Source: Actinomycetota bacterium
Lineage (GTDB): Bacteria; Actinomycetota; Humimicrobiia; Humimicrobiales; Humimicrobiaceae
Direction: 5' to 3'
DNA: 6,406 nucleotides
Assembly (NCBI GenBank): GCA_016783985.1
Contig: JADHVM010000058.1
Location: 1-6,406 of the forward strand
A model generated the notes under the pieces. It was not told where the DNA came from, ran no database searches, and saw only the letters and a list, made by a program, of their open reading frames with translations. Positions 1 through 6,340 of the stretch are shown here, one piece after another; the first letter of the stretch is position 1; every line of letters begins with the position of its first letter. A program made the position numbers and the translations under genes.

Positions 1-413
1 TAGGGTTTCATGGTTTTGTTTCAGAAATGTTAAATGAATTATTGGAAGGTAGCGAAAAAAGTAGTAATAGTAATTTAAGAAGAGATATTGATAGAGTAAT
101 AGCTATTGGTCCGGCTCCAATGATGAGTGCAGTGTGTAATGTTACCAAACCATATAGTATAAAAACTATTGTATCTTTAAATTCCATAATGGTGGATGGG
201 ACCGGGATGTGTGGTACCTGCAGAGTTGAAGTTGGAGGAGAGACAAAGTTTGTTTGTGTTGATGGCCCTGAATTTGATGGGCACGAGGTGGATTTTATTT
301 TACTAATGTTAAGGCAGAAAATGTATTTAAATGAAGAGAAAAAAGCTTTAGATTTATATGAGGAGAAATGTAGATGTAAAGTACTTGAGAAGAAAAACGG
401 AAAAACCTGTTAA
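1..413 (+). CDS. nfnA: NfnA/SudB-like ferredoxin-NADP+ reductase small subunit, C-terminal part (5' end outside window)
   Basis: This is the C-terminal 136 residues of the small flavoprotein subunit of an NfnAB/SudAB enzyme, related to dihydroorotate dehydrogenase electron-transfer subunits. In that family the subunit carries FAD and one [2Fe-2S] cluster and passes electrons between NAD(H) and the large subunit. The frame is open from the window edge (first full codon at 3), and residues before the first ATG at 27 (GFHGFVSE) already fit the family, so the true start lies upstream. Visible motifs are VIAIGPAPMM (nucleotide-binding part) and VDGTGMCGTCRVEVGG followed by FVCVDGPEFDG. The cluster ligands expected from family structures are an Asp (195-197) and three Cys (codons at 210, 219 and 255). 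Unusual points are a short serine/asparagine-rich insertion (SEKSSNSN, 51-74) and a cysteine-containing tail (CRC, then a final C). The next gene, 77 bp downstream, is the partner subunit. The family is secure; the physiological direction and NfnAB versus SudAB role are inferred. Confidence 0.9.
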   Translation, partial: GFHGFVSEMLNELLEGSEKSSNSNLRRDIDRVIAIGPAPMMSAVCNVTKPYSIKTIVSLNSIMVDGTGMCGTCRVEVGGETKFVCVDGPEFDGHEVDFILLMLRQKMYLNEEKKALDLYEEKCRCKVLEKKNGKTC

Positions 414-490
414 GTAAAAAAGAGAATTATTTAAAATAAAATAGAGAGTTAGAATGAGGACTACAATTAAGAAGGAAAGCTAAAATTATT

Positions 491-1960
491 ATGGCAAGTG
501 AAAAAAGTAATAAGAAAACTAAAAAAGTTAAAATTCCCAGGACTTCTATGCCGGAACAGAATCCAGAAGAGAGAATTAAGAATTTTAACGAGGTAGCTCT
601 TGGCTATACTGAAGAGGATGCAATCAAAGAGAGTGCAAGATGTCTGCAGTGCAAAAATCCGCGCTGTATTGAAGGGTGTCCTGTGGATATAGATATTAAA
701 AGCTTCATAGATTTAATCAGTAAAAAAGAATTTGATAAAGCATTAGATAAAATAAGAGAAAAAAACTTCCTTCCAGCAATTTGTGGGAGAGTTTGTCCTC
801 AGGAAGATCAGTGTGAGGAAAAGTGCATTCTAGCAGTAAAAGAGAAACCTGTTGCTATAGGAAGACTGGAGAGGTTTGTTGCTGATAGAAAATTATCAAA
901 AAATAGCATTACTGGAAATGAGAGTAATGGATGTAGGGAGAATAATAATTCAAAAAGTAAGGAACTCGACTGTAAATCTTCAAATAAAAAAATTGCGATA
1001 ATAGGGTCTGGTCCTGCAGGTCTTACATGTGCTGGGGAGCTTGCAAAAAAGGGTTATAAAGTAACTATTTTTGAGGCTTTGCATAAAACAGGAGGTGTAC
1101 TTGTTTATGGAATACCTGAGTTCAGGCTCCCAAAAAAAATTTTAGAAAAGGAAGTAAAATTTGTAGAGAGTTTGGGAGTAGAAACAAAATTAAATATGGT
1201 AATAGGTAAAATACTAACAATAGATGATATGTTAAATAATGGTTATAGTAGTGTTTTTATTGCGACAGGCGCAGGTCTCCCTTACTTTATGAATATCCCA
1301 GGTGAAAACTTAAATGGAGTTTATTCTGCTAACGAGTATCTTACACGCTCAAATCTGATGAAAGCATATTTATTTCCTGAGTATGATACTCCAATTGTAA
1401 GAGTTAGAGATATAGCTGTTGTTGGCGGAGGTAATGTTGCAATGGATTCAGCTCGAACTGCTAAAAGACTTGGTGCTAAGAATGTCTATCTTATATACAG
1501 GAGAAGTGAAGTTGAGATGCCTGCAAGAAATGAGGAAATAGAGCATGCAAAACAAGAAGGGATAGAATTTATTCTTCTGACAAATCCTGTTGAAATTGTT
1601 GGCAGCGAAGGATGGGTAAAAAAAATTAAATGTGTCAAAATGAAGCTTTGCGAGCCAGATGAATCTGGCAGAAGACGACCAATGCCTGTTGTTGGATCGG
1701 AATATAATATAGATATTGAAGCAGTAGTAATGGCTATTGGACAAGGGCCTAACCCACTGCTTACTTCAACTGCAAGCGGACTGAAATTAACAAGAAGAGG
1801 GAACATAGAAGCAGATATTCAGACTGGCAAAACAAGTAAGAAAGGGGTATTTGCAGGAGGTGATATAGTAACTGGTGCAGCAACTGTAATACTTGCAATG
1901 GGTGCCGGAAAGAATGCTGCAGGAGCAATTGATAAGTATATAAAAACAGGTATATGGTAG
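491..1960 (+). CDS. gltA: NfnB/SudA-like large subunit (annotated as NADPH-dependent glutamate synthase small chain, GltA)
   Basis: This is a complete 489-residue cytoplasmic iron-sulfur flavoprotein, also called nfnB or sudA. The N-terminal domain (about 25-135) is the dihydropyrimidine dehydrogenase/GltD-type double [4Fe-4S] module: Cys51, 54, 59, 63, then Cys98, 102, 108, 112. Glu127 in GRLERFVAD sits where a non-cysteine ligand (Gln in DPD, Glu in Nfn) is known. The FAD-binding Rossmann motif IIGSGPAG is at 170-177, followed by GGVLVYGIPEFRLP. The NADPH-binding motif VVGGGNVAMDSA is at 310-321 with YRRSE at 336-340. The FAD-closing GVFAGGD motif is at 452-458. A serine/asparagine/lysine-rich linker at about 134-166, with two extra cysteines (148, 161), separates the first two domains and looks longer than usual. 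The ATG follows an in-frame stop at 455, with AAGGA at 472-476, a rather long spacing. The adjacent nfnA and absent GltS large subunit argue for ferredoxin-NADP(H) chemistry rather than glutamate synthesis. Confidence 0.93.
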   Translation: MASEKSNKKTKKVKIPRTSMPEQNPEERIKNFNEVALGYTEEDAIKESARCLQCKNPRCIEGCPVDIDIKSFIDLISKKEFDKALDKIREKNFLPAICGRVCPQEDQCEEKCILAVKEKPVAIGRLERFVADRKLSKNSITGNESNGCRENNNSKSKELDCKSSNKKIAIIGSGPAGLTCAGELAKKGYKVTIFEALHKTGGVLVYGIPEFRLPKKILEKEVKFVESLGVETKLNMVIGKILTIDDMLNNGYSSVFIATGAGLPYFMNIPGENLNGVYSANEYLTRSNLMKAYLFPEYDTPIVRVRDIAVVGGGNVAMDSARTAKRLGAKNVYLIYRRSEVEMPARNEEIEHAKQEGIEFILLTNPVEIVGSEGWVKKIKCVKMKLCEPDESGRRRPMPVVGSEYNIDIEAVVMAIGQGPNPLLTSTASGLKLTRRGNIEADIQTGKTSKKGVFAGGDIVTGAATVILAMGAGKNAAGAIDKYIKTGIW

Positions 1961-2043
1961 TGTTTTTATTATTAGAATTAGTTATAATTAAAATTAGAAG
2001 ATTAAATGGAATAGATTATTAAAATAGTTTAAAATATTAAGAA

Positions 2044-2090
2044 TATAAAAGTTTTATCAATATCTTAAAAAATAATATATAAAGTTTTAT
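2044..2090. repeat. Pair of near-identical pseudo-palindromic 13-14-mers
   Basis: TATAAAAGTTTTAT (2044-2057) and TATAAAGTTTTAT (2078-2090) differ by one A. The first contains a perfect palindrome, ATAAAA-G-TTTTAT, centred on G2051. The second is the same minus one base, with its G at 2084. The centres are 33 bp apart, about three helical turns. They lie about 70-110 bp upstream of the lipoprotein start, where a pair of operator sites could sit. The surrounding DNA is extremely AT-rich, so chance is a real alternative. Confidence 0.35.
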
Positions 2091-2120
2091 TGTTATTTTT
2101 AAAAAGAATTTATTTATTAA
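2054..2120 (+). promoter_or_regulatory. Possible sigma-A-type promoter(s) for the lipoprotein-ytxH operon
   Basis: The best candidate is TTATCA (2054-2059), an 18-bp spacer and TATAAA (2078-2083), matching the -35 and -10 consensus at 4 and 5 of 6 positions. A second, weaker candidate is TTGTTA (2090-2095) with TATTAA (2115-2120) at 19 bp. The 196-bp gap before a well-formed operon makes a promoter here likely, but such AT-rich sequence yields many matches. The exact boxes are therefore uncertain. Confidence 0.25.
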
Positions 2121-2144
2121 GTAAAATTAGAAAAAATATTTTAT

Positions 2145-2150
2145 AGGAGG
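2145..2150 (+). promoter_or_regulatory. Strong ribosome binding site of the DUF4349 lipoprotein gene
   Basis: A full AGGAGG consensus lies 6 nt before the ATG at 2157. It fixes the start codon and is the best Shine-Dalgarno sequence in the window, suggesting efficient translation. The start it selects gives a complete lipoprotein signal peptide. Confidence 0.85.
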
Positions 2151-2156
2151 AATAAG

Positions 2157-3122
2157 ATGGGAAATAAATTTTTTAAATTGTTGTTAATTACGGTAACTAT
2201 TATTTTCTTTATGGGGATAGTCCTTTCAGGATGTTCAATGCTGCAAGGTGTTGCGAGTAGTGCTGAACCGGAATATGGTCTTACAGAAAAGGCTGCAGAA
2301 GGAGCAGTACCTGGGGAATTTGAAATGACTGGAGCTGAGGCGCCTGCTGTTGCTGAGGAATATGCTGAGGAAAGCTATGTGGAAGAAGAGATGGTGGACG
2401 CAGGTGAATCTGATTATGCTACATCACCTACCATAGAGAGGAAAGTAATTAAAAACGCATACATGGAATTAGAAATTGAGAAAGGGGAATTTGAGAGTAA
2501 GTTATTTAAAATTACTAATTTAGCAGAGCAAAATGATGGTTTTATCAGCAGCACCCAGAGTTATTCTGATAGTGAAGGCAACTTAACAAGTGGATCAATA
2601 GTATTAAGAGTTGATCATGAGAATTTTAATTATGTAATAGACAGATTGAAAGAAATGGGCACTGTTAGGAATATAAGTATAACAGGTCAAGATGTAACCC
2701 AGGAATATATTGATCTTGAAAGCAGGCTTAGAAATCTGGAAGCTCAGGAAGATATTCTGCTTGAATTAATGGAACAATCAAAGAATGTAAGTGATAGTAT
2801 AGAAGTTCAAAGAGAGCTGAGTTATGTTCAGGAAGAGATAGAAGTAATAAAAGGAAGAATGAATTACCTGGACAATATGGTATCTTTTTCTACTATTGAA
2901 GTGTATCTATATGAACCTGAGCCTATAAAGACAACTCCAGGATGGGGATTTTTAGATGCTTTAAAAAGAGGATTTAAAGGAGCAGTAACTGTATTTAATG
3001 GAATGATTGTTGCGTTAATAGTTATGAGTCCTGTGCTTGTATTGATTGCAATAATTTTAATTATAATATGGCAAGCTATTAGAGCTAGAAACAGAAGAAG
3101 AGCTAGATCTAAAAAGGAGTAA
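2157..3122 (+). CDS. DUF4349 family lipoprotein with C-terminal membrane anchor
   Basis: This 321-residue envelope protein has a lipoprotein signal peptide: basic start, hydrophobic 8-23, lipobox LSGC with Cys26 as the expected lipidated residue. Residues 37-86 form a strongly acidic, alanine-rich, probably disordered linker with 17 Asp/Glu and one Lys. The DUF4349 domain follows (about 93-275), opening with ERKVIKNAYMELE and including the QDVTQEYIDLESRLRNLE region. Residues about 183-240 look like a coiled-coil hairpin. A hydrophobic membrane segment at about 279-307 is followed by a very basic tail (RARNRRRARSKK) that should be cytoplasmic, so the protein would be held at both ends with its domain outside the membrane. 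No enzymatic residues are recognisable and the molecular function of the family is unknown to me. It is followed after 6 nt by the YtxH-like gene, so the two are probably co-transcribed. Family assignment is from recognised sequence pattern. Confidence 0.85.
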   Translation: MGNKFFKLLLITVTIIFFMGIVLSGCSMLQGVASSAEPEYGLTEKAAEGAVPGEFEMTGAEAPAVAEEYAEESYVEEEMVDAGESDYATSPTIERKVIKNAYMELEIEKGEFESKLFKITNLAEQNDGFISSTQSYSDSEGNLTSGSIVLRVDHENFNYVIDRLKEMGTVRNISITGQDVTQEYIDLESRLRNLEAQEDILLELMEQSKNVSDSIEVQRELSYVQEEIEVIKGRMNYLDNMVSFSTIEVYLYEPEPIKTTPGWGFLDALKRGFKGAVTVFNGMIVALIVMSPVLVLIAIILIIIWQAIRARNRRRARSKKE

Positions 3123-3128
3123 ATTAAT

Positions 3129-3356
3129 ATGAAAAAATCTGAGGTATTTGGTTATCTTATTTTAGCATTTGGACTAGGAGCAGTAATTGGTATACTTTTT
3201 GCACCCAGGAAAGGGGAGGAAACAAGGAAAATTTTAACAGAGAAGATGGAAGATAATTGCAAACAGGTATGTGGTTTGGTTACAGATAAGGTAGCAAAAT
3301 TTAGGAATCAGTTTTCTGATTATATGGAGGACTTAAAAGAAGGAATAGAAAAATAA
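3129..3356 (+). CDS. Small YtxH-like membrane protein
   Basis: This 75-residue protein has one glycine-rich transmembrane helix (about 7-25, GYLILAFGLGAVIGILFAP). It is followed at once by the APRKGEETR motif typical of the YtxH family, then a charged amphipathic helix to the end. YtxH proteins are small Gram-positive-type membrane proteins linked to general stress operons in Bacillus, but their biochemical role is not established. AGGAG at 3115-3119, inside the end of the preceding gene, lies 9 nt before the ATG, and the 6-nt gap to the lipoprotein gene implies one transcript. The helix contains a CxxxC pair (Cys44, Cys48), which I do not regard as a standard family feature. The last codons form one arm of the shared terminator hairpin. 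Confidence 0.85.
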   Translation: MKKSEVFGYLILAFGLGAVIGILFAPRKGEETRKILTEKMEDNCKQVCGLVTDKVAKFRNQFSDYMEDLKEGIEK

Positions 3357-3369
3357 AAGGTCTATTCCT
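3341..3369. terminator. Shared bidirectional terminator hairpin between convergent genes
   Basis: AGGAATAGA (3341-3349) and TCTATTCCT (3361-3369) form a perfect 9-bp inverted repeat with an 11-nt loop. Read on the + strand it is followed by GTTTATT, and on the - strand by TCTTTTAAG, so each direction has a short U-rich tail. The repeat contains the last codons of both the ytxH-like gene and the ABC-2 permease gene, whose stops are 5 bp apart. The stem has only three G-C pairs, so strength is uncertain. Position between convergent operons supports the call. Confidence 0.6.
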
Positions 3370-4129
3370 GTTTATTAAAAAGCAGTATACCAATGAAGGT
3401 GATTACTATTATAATTGCTGATAAAACAATTATATTTATATATAGCGGGTATAGCTGCAGGTAGGAATTTCCAAGCATTATAGTTCTCATTGCATCAATT
3501 CCATATGATAGAGGATTTATTATAACAAGATAGGTCATCCACTTAGGCAAATCTATTAGCGGAAACAATGCTCCAGAAAGAAAAAACATAGGCATTAAGA
3601 TAAAGTTTGTCAGTACTTGAAATCCTTGCATTGTCTTTAGCCGGGCAGCGAGAGTGATTCCTAAAGATGAAATAGCCATAGCAGTTAGAAACATAATAGG
3701 CAATAATTTTAAAATTGAGACAACTGTAATTGGTATTTTGAGGATTGGTGAAAATATAAGTATTATAGAGCCTTGAATCATTGCAACCGTAGAACCTCCT
3801 AAATTTTTTCCTATTACGATTGAAGTTCTGGAGAGAGGAGACACTAGAACTTCTTTTAAAAATCCAAATTCCCTATCCCAGATAATAGACATTGCGCTAA
3901 AGAAAGAGGTGAATAGAATAGTCATACCAATAATCCCAGGAAACATAAACTCAAGATAATCTTTACCTCCACCACCTCCGAATACTTGAAAGGAGATTGC
4001 AAGACCACTGCCTAATATAAAAAGAAATATTGCTGGCTGGGCTAATGAGCCAATAATTCTTGGTTTGTCTCGAAAGAATTTTTTAATATCTCTTAACCAT
4101 ATGATATATATTCCTGCTAATTCTTTCAT
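3362..4129 (-). CDS. ABC-2 type (DrrB-like) exporter permease
   Basis: This 255-residue integral membrane protein is the permease half of a DrrAB/ABC-2 exporter (COG0842-like). About six transmembrane helices are visible, near residues 26-46, 62-84, 113-133, 142-162, 173-191 and 230-251. The family hallmark WDREFGFLKEVLVSPLSR (84-101) lies in the cytoplasmic loop after the second helix and probably contacts the ATPase. NPLSYGIDAMR (205-215) is the usual motif before the last helix. A glycine run (51-55) lies in the first external loop and is common in this family. The start overlaps the ATPase stop by one base (TAATG), and AGGATGAG lies just upstream within the ATPase gene. Substrates of such exporters include drugs, lipids and polysaccharides; nothing here identifies this one. 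Confidence 0.93.
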   Translation of the reverse strand: MKELAGIYIIWLRDIKKFFRDKPRIIGSLAQPAIFLFILGSGLAISFQVFGGGGGKDYLEFMFPGIIGMTILFTSFFSAMSIIWDREFGFLKEVLVSPLSRTSIVIGKNLGGSTVAMIQGSIILIFSPILKIPITVVSILKLLPIMFLTAMAISSLGITLAARLKTMQGFQVLTNFILMPMFFLSGALFPLIDLPKWMTYLVIINPLSYGIDAMRTIMLGNSYLQLYPLYINIIVLSAIIIVITFIGILLFNKQE

Positions 4130-5112
4130 TATCTTCTCATCCTAAATCTCATTTTTAATTTAAAATTATCTTTTGCGCCTATATATTCTTCTCTTATTTC
4201 TCTTCCAGTAAGGTTCAAAAAGACATCATTTAAAGTTGGTTTCCTTGCATTAATGGATGTAATTTTTACAGGACAGTTTTTAATGAAATCAGGAATAAAA
4301 TTTGAACTATTTTTTACTTCAAATTTAATATTATCATCTTCGTGTATTTCAACTTTTTTATTTAATTTCTTTTCGATATAAAATCTAAGCTTGTTGTTAT
4401 CTTCAGAAGAAATAGTAATTATATCCATACCAATCATATCTTTTAGAGCTTCCGGAGTATCAAAAGCAATAATTTTCCCTTTATCAATAATTGCTATTCT
4501 GTTACATATTTCAGACTCTTCTATATAATGTGTAGTAAGGAATATGGTTATATTTTGATTTTTCTTTAATTTAATAATGTAATCCCATATTTTATGTCTT
4601 GTTTGTGGATCAAGCCCTATTGTCGGCTCATCTAAAAATAATATTTTTGGATAGTGTATAAGACCGCGGGCTATTTCTAATCTTCTTCTCATTCCTCCTG
4701 AAAAAGTTCTAACAAGATCATTTTTTCTATTAGTAAGATCTACTATTTCAAGCACTTCTTCACATCTTTTTTTAATTAATTTTCTTGAAACATTATATAA
4801 AAGAGAATGAAAATTTAAGTTTTCCATAGCTGTTAGCCTATCATCCAGGCTTGGATCCTGAAATACTAATCCTATACAATTTCTTATTTTATTCTTATCT
4901 TTTAAAACATTATATCCACAGAGGGTTACATCACCTGAGTTTAGGGAAAGGAGCGTACAAATAATATTAATAGTAGTGGTTTTACCTGCTCCATTAGGAC
5001 CTAAAAATCCAAATATTTCTCCATCCTTGACTGAAAAAGAAATATTATCTACTGCAGTTATATTATTAAATTTTTTTACAAGATTTTTTACTTCTATTAT
5101 ATTATTACTCAT
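4129..5112 (-). CDS. DrrA-like ABC transporter ATP-binding protein
   Basis: This 327-residue cytoplasmic ATPase powers the adjacent ABC-2 permease. All nucleotide-binding motifs are present: Walker A GPNGAGKT (38-45), Q-loop Gln85 in VFQDPSLD, signature FSGGMRRRLE (137-146), Walker B ILFLDEP (157-163) with catalytic Glu162, and H-loop His195 in TTHYIEE. The C-terminal extension (about 225-305) ends in KPTLNDVFLNLTGRE, typical of the DrrA/daunorubicin-resistance subfamily, followed by a basic tail. It is therefore expected to be active and not a pseudo-ATPase. Its start overlaps the end of the MacB-like gene by 8 nt, and no strong Shine-Dalgarno sequence precedes it, so translation probably depends on coupling. 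Its stop overlaps the permease start by 1 nt, making the DrrA-DrrB pairing clear. The exported substrate cannot be read from sequence. Confidence 0.95.
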   Translation of the reverse strand: MSNNIIEVKNLVKKFNNITAVDNISFSVKDGEIFGFLGPNGAGKTTTINIICTLLSLNSGDVTLCGYNVLKDKNKIRNCIGLVFQDPSLDDRLTAMENLNFHSLLYNVSRKLIKKRCEEVLEIVDLTNRKNDLVRTFSGGMRRRLEIARGLIHYPKILFLDEPTIGLDPQTRHKIWDYIIKLKKNQNITIFLTTHYIEESEICNRIAIIDKGKIIAFDTPEALKDMIGMDIITISSEDNNKLRFYIEKKLNKKVEIHEDDNIKFEVKNSSNFIPDFIKNCPVKITSINARKPTLNDVFLNLTGREIREEYIGAKDNFKLKMRFRMRR

Positions 5113-6340
5113 GTCTTAAAGCTTCTATTGGATTTAACCTTGCTGCACGCATTGCTGGATAAATTCCGAAAAATAACCCTACTACAGTTGAGAATGTTAT
5201 AGCAAGGATTATAGGGTAAGCAGTAATGCTTGTGGTAAGTATGGTAAATTTATTAAGTATGATAGACACGACTACTGCAAAGATAATACCCATAATTCCG
5301 CCAGTAATACTGAGTACGACACTTTCTATTAAAAATTGAATTAGTATATCTTTGTTTTTTGCTCCTATTGCTTTTCTAATACCAATTTCTCTTGTTCTTT
5401 CTGTAACCGAGACAAGCATAATATTCATAATGCCGATTCCGCCGACAAGTAAAGAAATACTTGCAATACTGGCGATAGTTATAGTAAAGATACTTGTTAT
5501 AGTGCCAACAATATCTAAGATTTGAGTTTGATTTCTAACAGTGAAATCATTTTGCTGCCCTGGTCCAATATTATGCTGTCTTCTAAGTATTTTTTCAATT
5601 TCTTCTGAAGCTTCATCAATATCTTCCTCACTTATACTTTGAGCAAGTATCATATTAACATAATCAATTCCATAAAGTTTATTCTGTGCGGTAGTGATTG
5701 GCATGGAAACAACATTATCCTGATCATTTCCAAATTGATCTGTTCCTTTAGATTTTACAATACCGATAACTGTAAAATTTTTTCCATCTACTTTAATTAT
5801 TTCTCCTATTGGATCAATATTGCCAAATAACTCATCAATGACTGTTTGGCCTAAAACTGCAACATTGGAAGAATTTGCCACATCACTGGAGCTGAAAAAG
5901 TTACCTTTTTCTATTTCAAAACTATAAATATCTTCAGCTTTTTCTGATGATGCGTATACACTTGTTCTTGTGTTTTTATTTAAATAAGAAACAACAGACG
6001 AACTTAAAATTACTGGGGCAGCTCCATTTACTAAATTAGCTTCCTTTTCAATAGCTTTGGCATCCTCAATTTTTAATGCTTCTGCATCTTTATCATCACC
6101 CAGCATTTGCTCAAAACCCTGTTGTTCACCTTCCTGGTTTCCTGGGACTACTATTATAAGATTAGATCCTATTTCCTGGACGCTTTGTATTACAGACTCC
6201 TGTGCGCCTGTTCCTATTGCAAGCATTGCCACCACGGCCCCAACACCAATAATAATACCAAGCATGGTAAGAAAGGAGCGAAGCTTATTTACGGTAAGTG
6301 ACTGGAAAGCAATCTTTATATTTTCTGCTAGTCTTCTCAT
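5105..6340 (-). CDS. MacB/FtsX-type ABC transporter permease (no fused ATPase)
   Basis: This 411-residue permease is of the MacB family in its split form, lacking the N-terminal ATPase domain fused in E. coli MacB. The first membrane helix (about 24-44, after LTVNKLRSFLTMLGI) leads into a large extracytoplasmic MacB_PCD domain (about 48-275). Three C-terminal helices follow, near 281-307, 336-362 and 376-397. Hallmarks are SVTERTREIGIRKAIGA (311-327), the cytoplasmic coupling loop, and the end GIYPAMRAARLNPIEALRHE. Known relatives transmit ATP hydrolysis in the cytoplasm to export of macrolides, peptides or lipoproteins, or to envelope signalling, usually with a separate ATPase and a membrane-fusion protein. 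AGGA at 6349-6352, 8 nt before the ATG, supports the start. It overlaps a probable upstream gene by 4 nt and the DrrA-like gene by 8 nt, suggesting one operon. The substrate is not identifiable. Confidence 0.95.
   Translation of the reverse strand: MRRLAENIKIAFQSLTVNKLRSFLTMLGIIIGVGAVVAMLAIGTGAQESVIQSVQEIGSNLIIVVPGNQEGEQQGFEQMLGDDKDAEALKIEDAKAIEKEANLVNGAAPVILSSSVVSYLNKNTRTSVYASSEKAEDIYSFEIEKGNFFSSSDVANSSNVAVLGQTVIDELFGNIDPIGEIIKVDGKNFTVIGIVKSKGTDQFGNDQDNVVSMPITTAQNKLYGIDYVNMILAQSISEEDIDEASEEIEKILRRQHNIGPGQQNDFTVRNQTQILDIVGTITSIFTITIASIASISLLVGGIGIMNIMLVSVTERTREIGIRKAIGAKNKDILIQFLIESVVLSITGGIMGIIFAVVVSIILNKFTILTTSITAYPIILAITFSTVVGLFFGIYPAMRAARLNPIEALRHE

Noticed and set aside
27..413. A complete small ferredoxin-like protein starting at the ATG at 27
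   Set aside because: The frame is open upstream to the window edge and the residues before 27 fit the NfnA family, so it is an edge-truncated larger protein.
1448..1806. Two minus-strand open frames of about 100 codons inside gltA
   Set aside because: They lie opposite the conserved NADPH-binding part of a clear NfnB/GltA gene, lack ribosome binding sites and show no recognisable domain. They are antisense shadows.
491..1960. True glutamate synthase small subunit
   Set aside because: The neighbour is the NfnA/SudB-type subunit, not a glutamate synthase large subunit. The pair fits a ferredoxin-NAD(P)H oxidoreductase better, although the family name GltA is kept in databases.
1976..1989. Terminator hairpin after gltA
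   Set aside because: Only a 5-bp all-A/T stem (AATTA/TAATT) is visible, with no U-tract typical of an intrinsic terminator. No convincing terminator is seen in this gap.
3965..3979. Run of five glycines in the ABC-2 permease as an unusual feature
   Set aside because: Glycine-rich first external loops before the second helix are common in this family.
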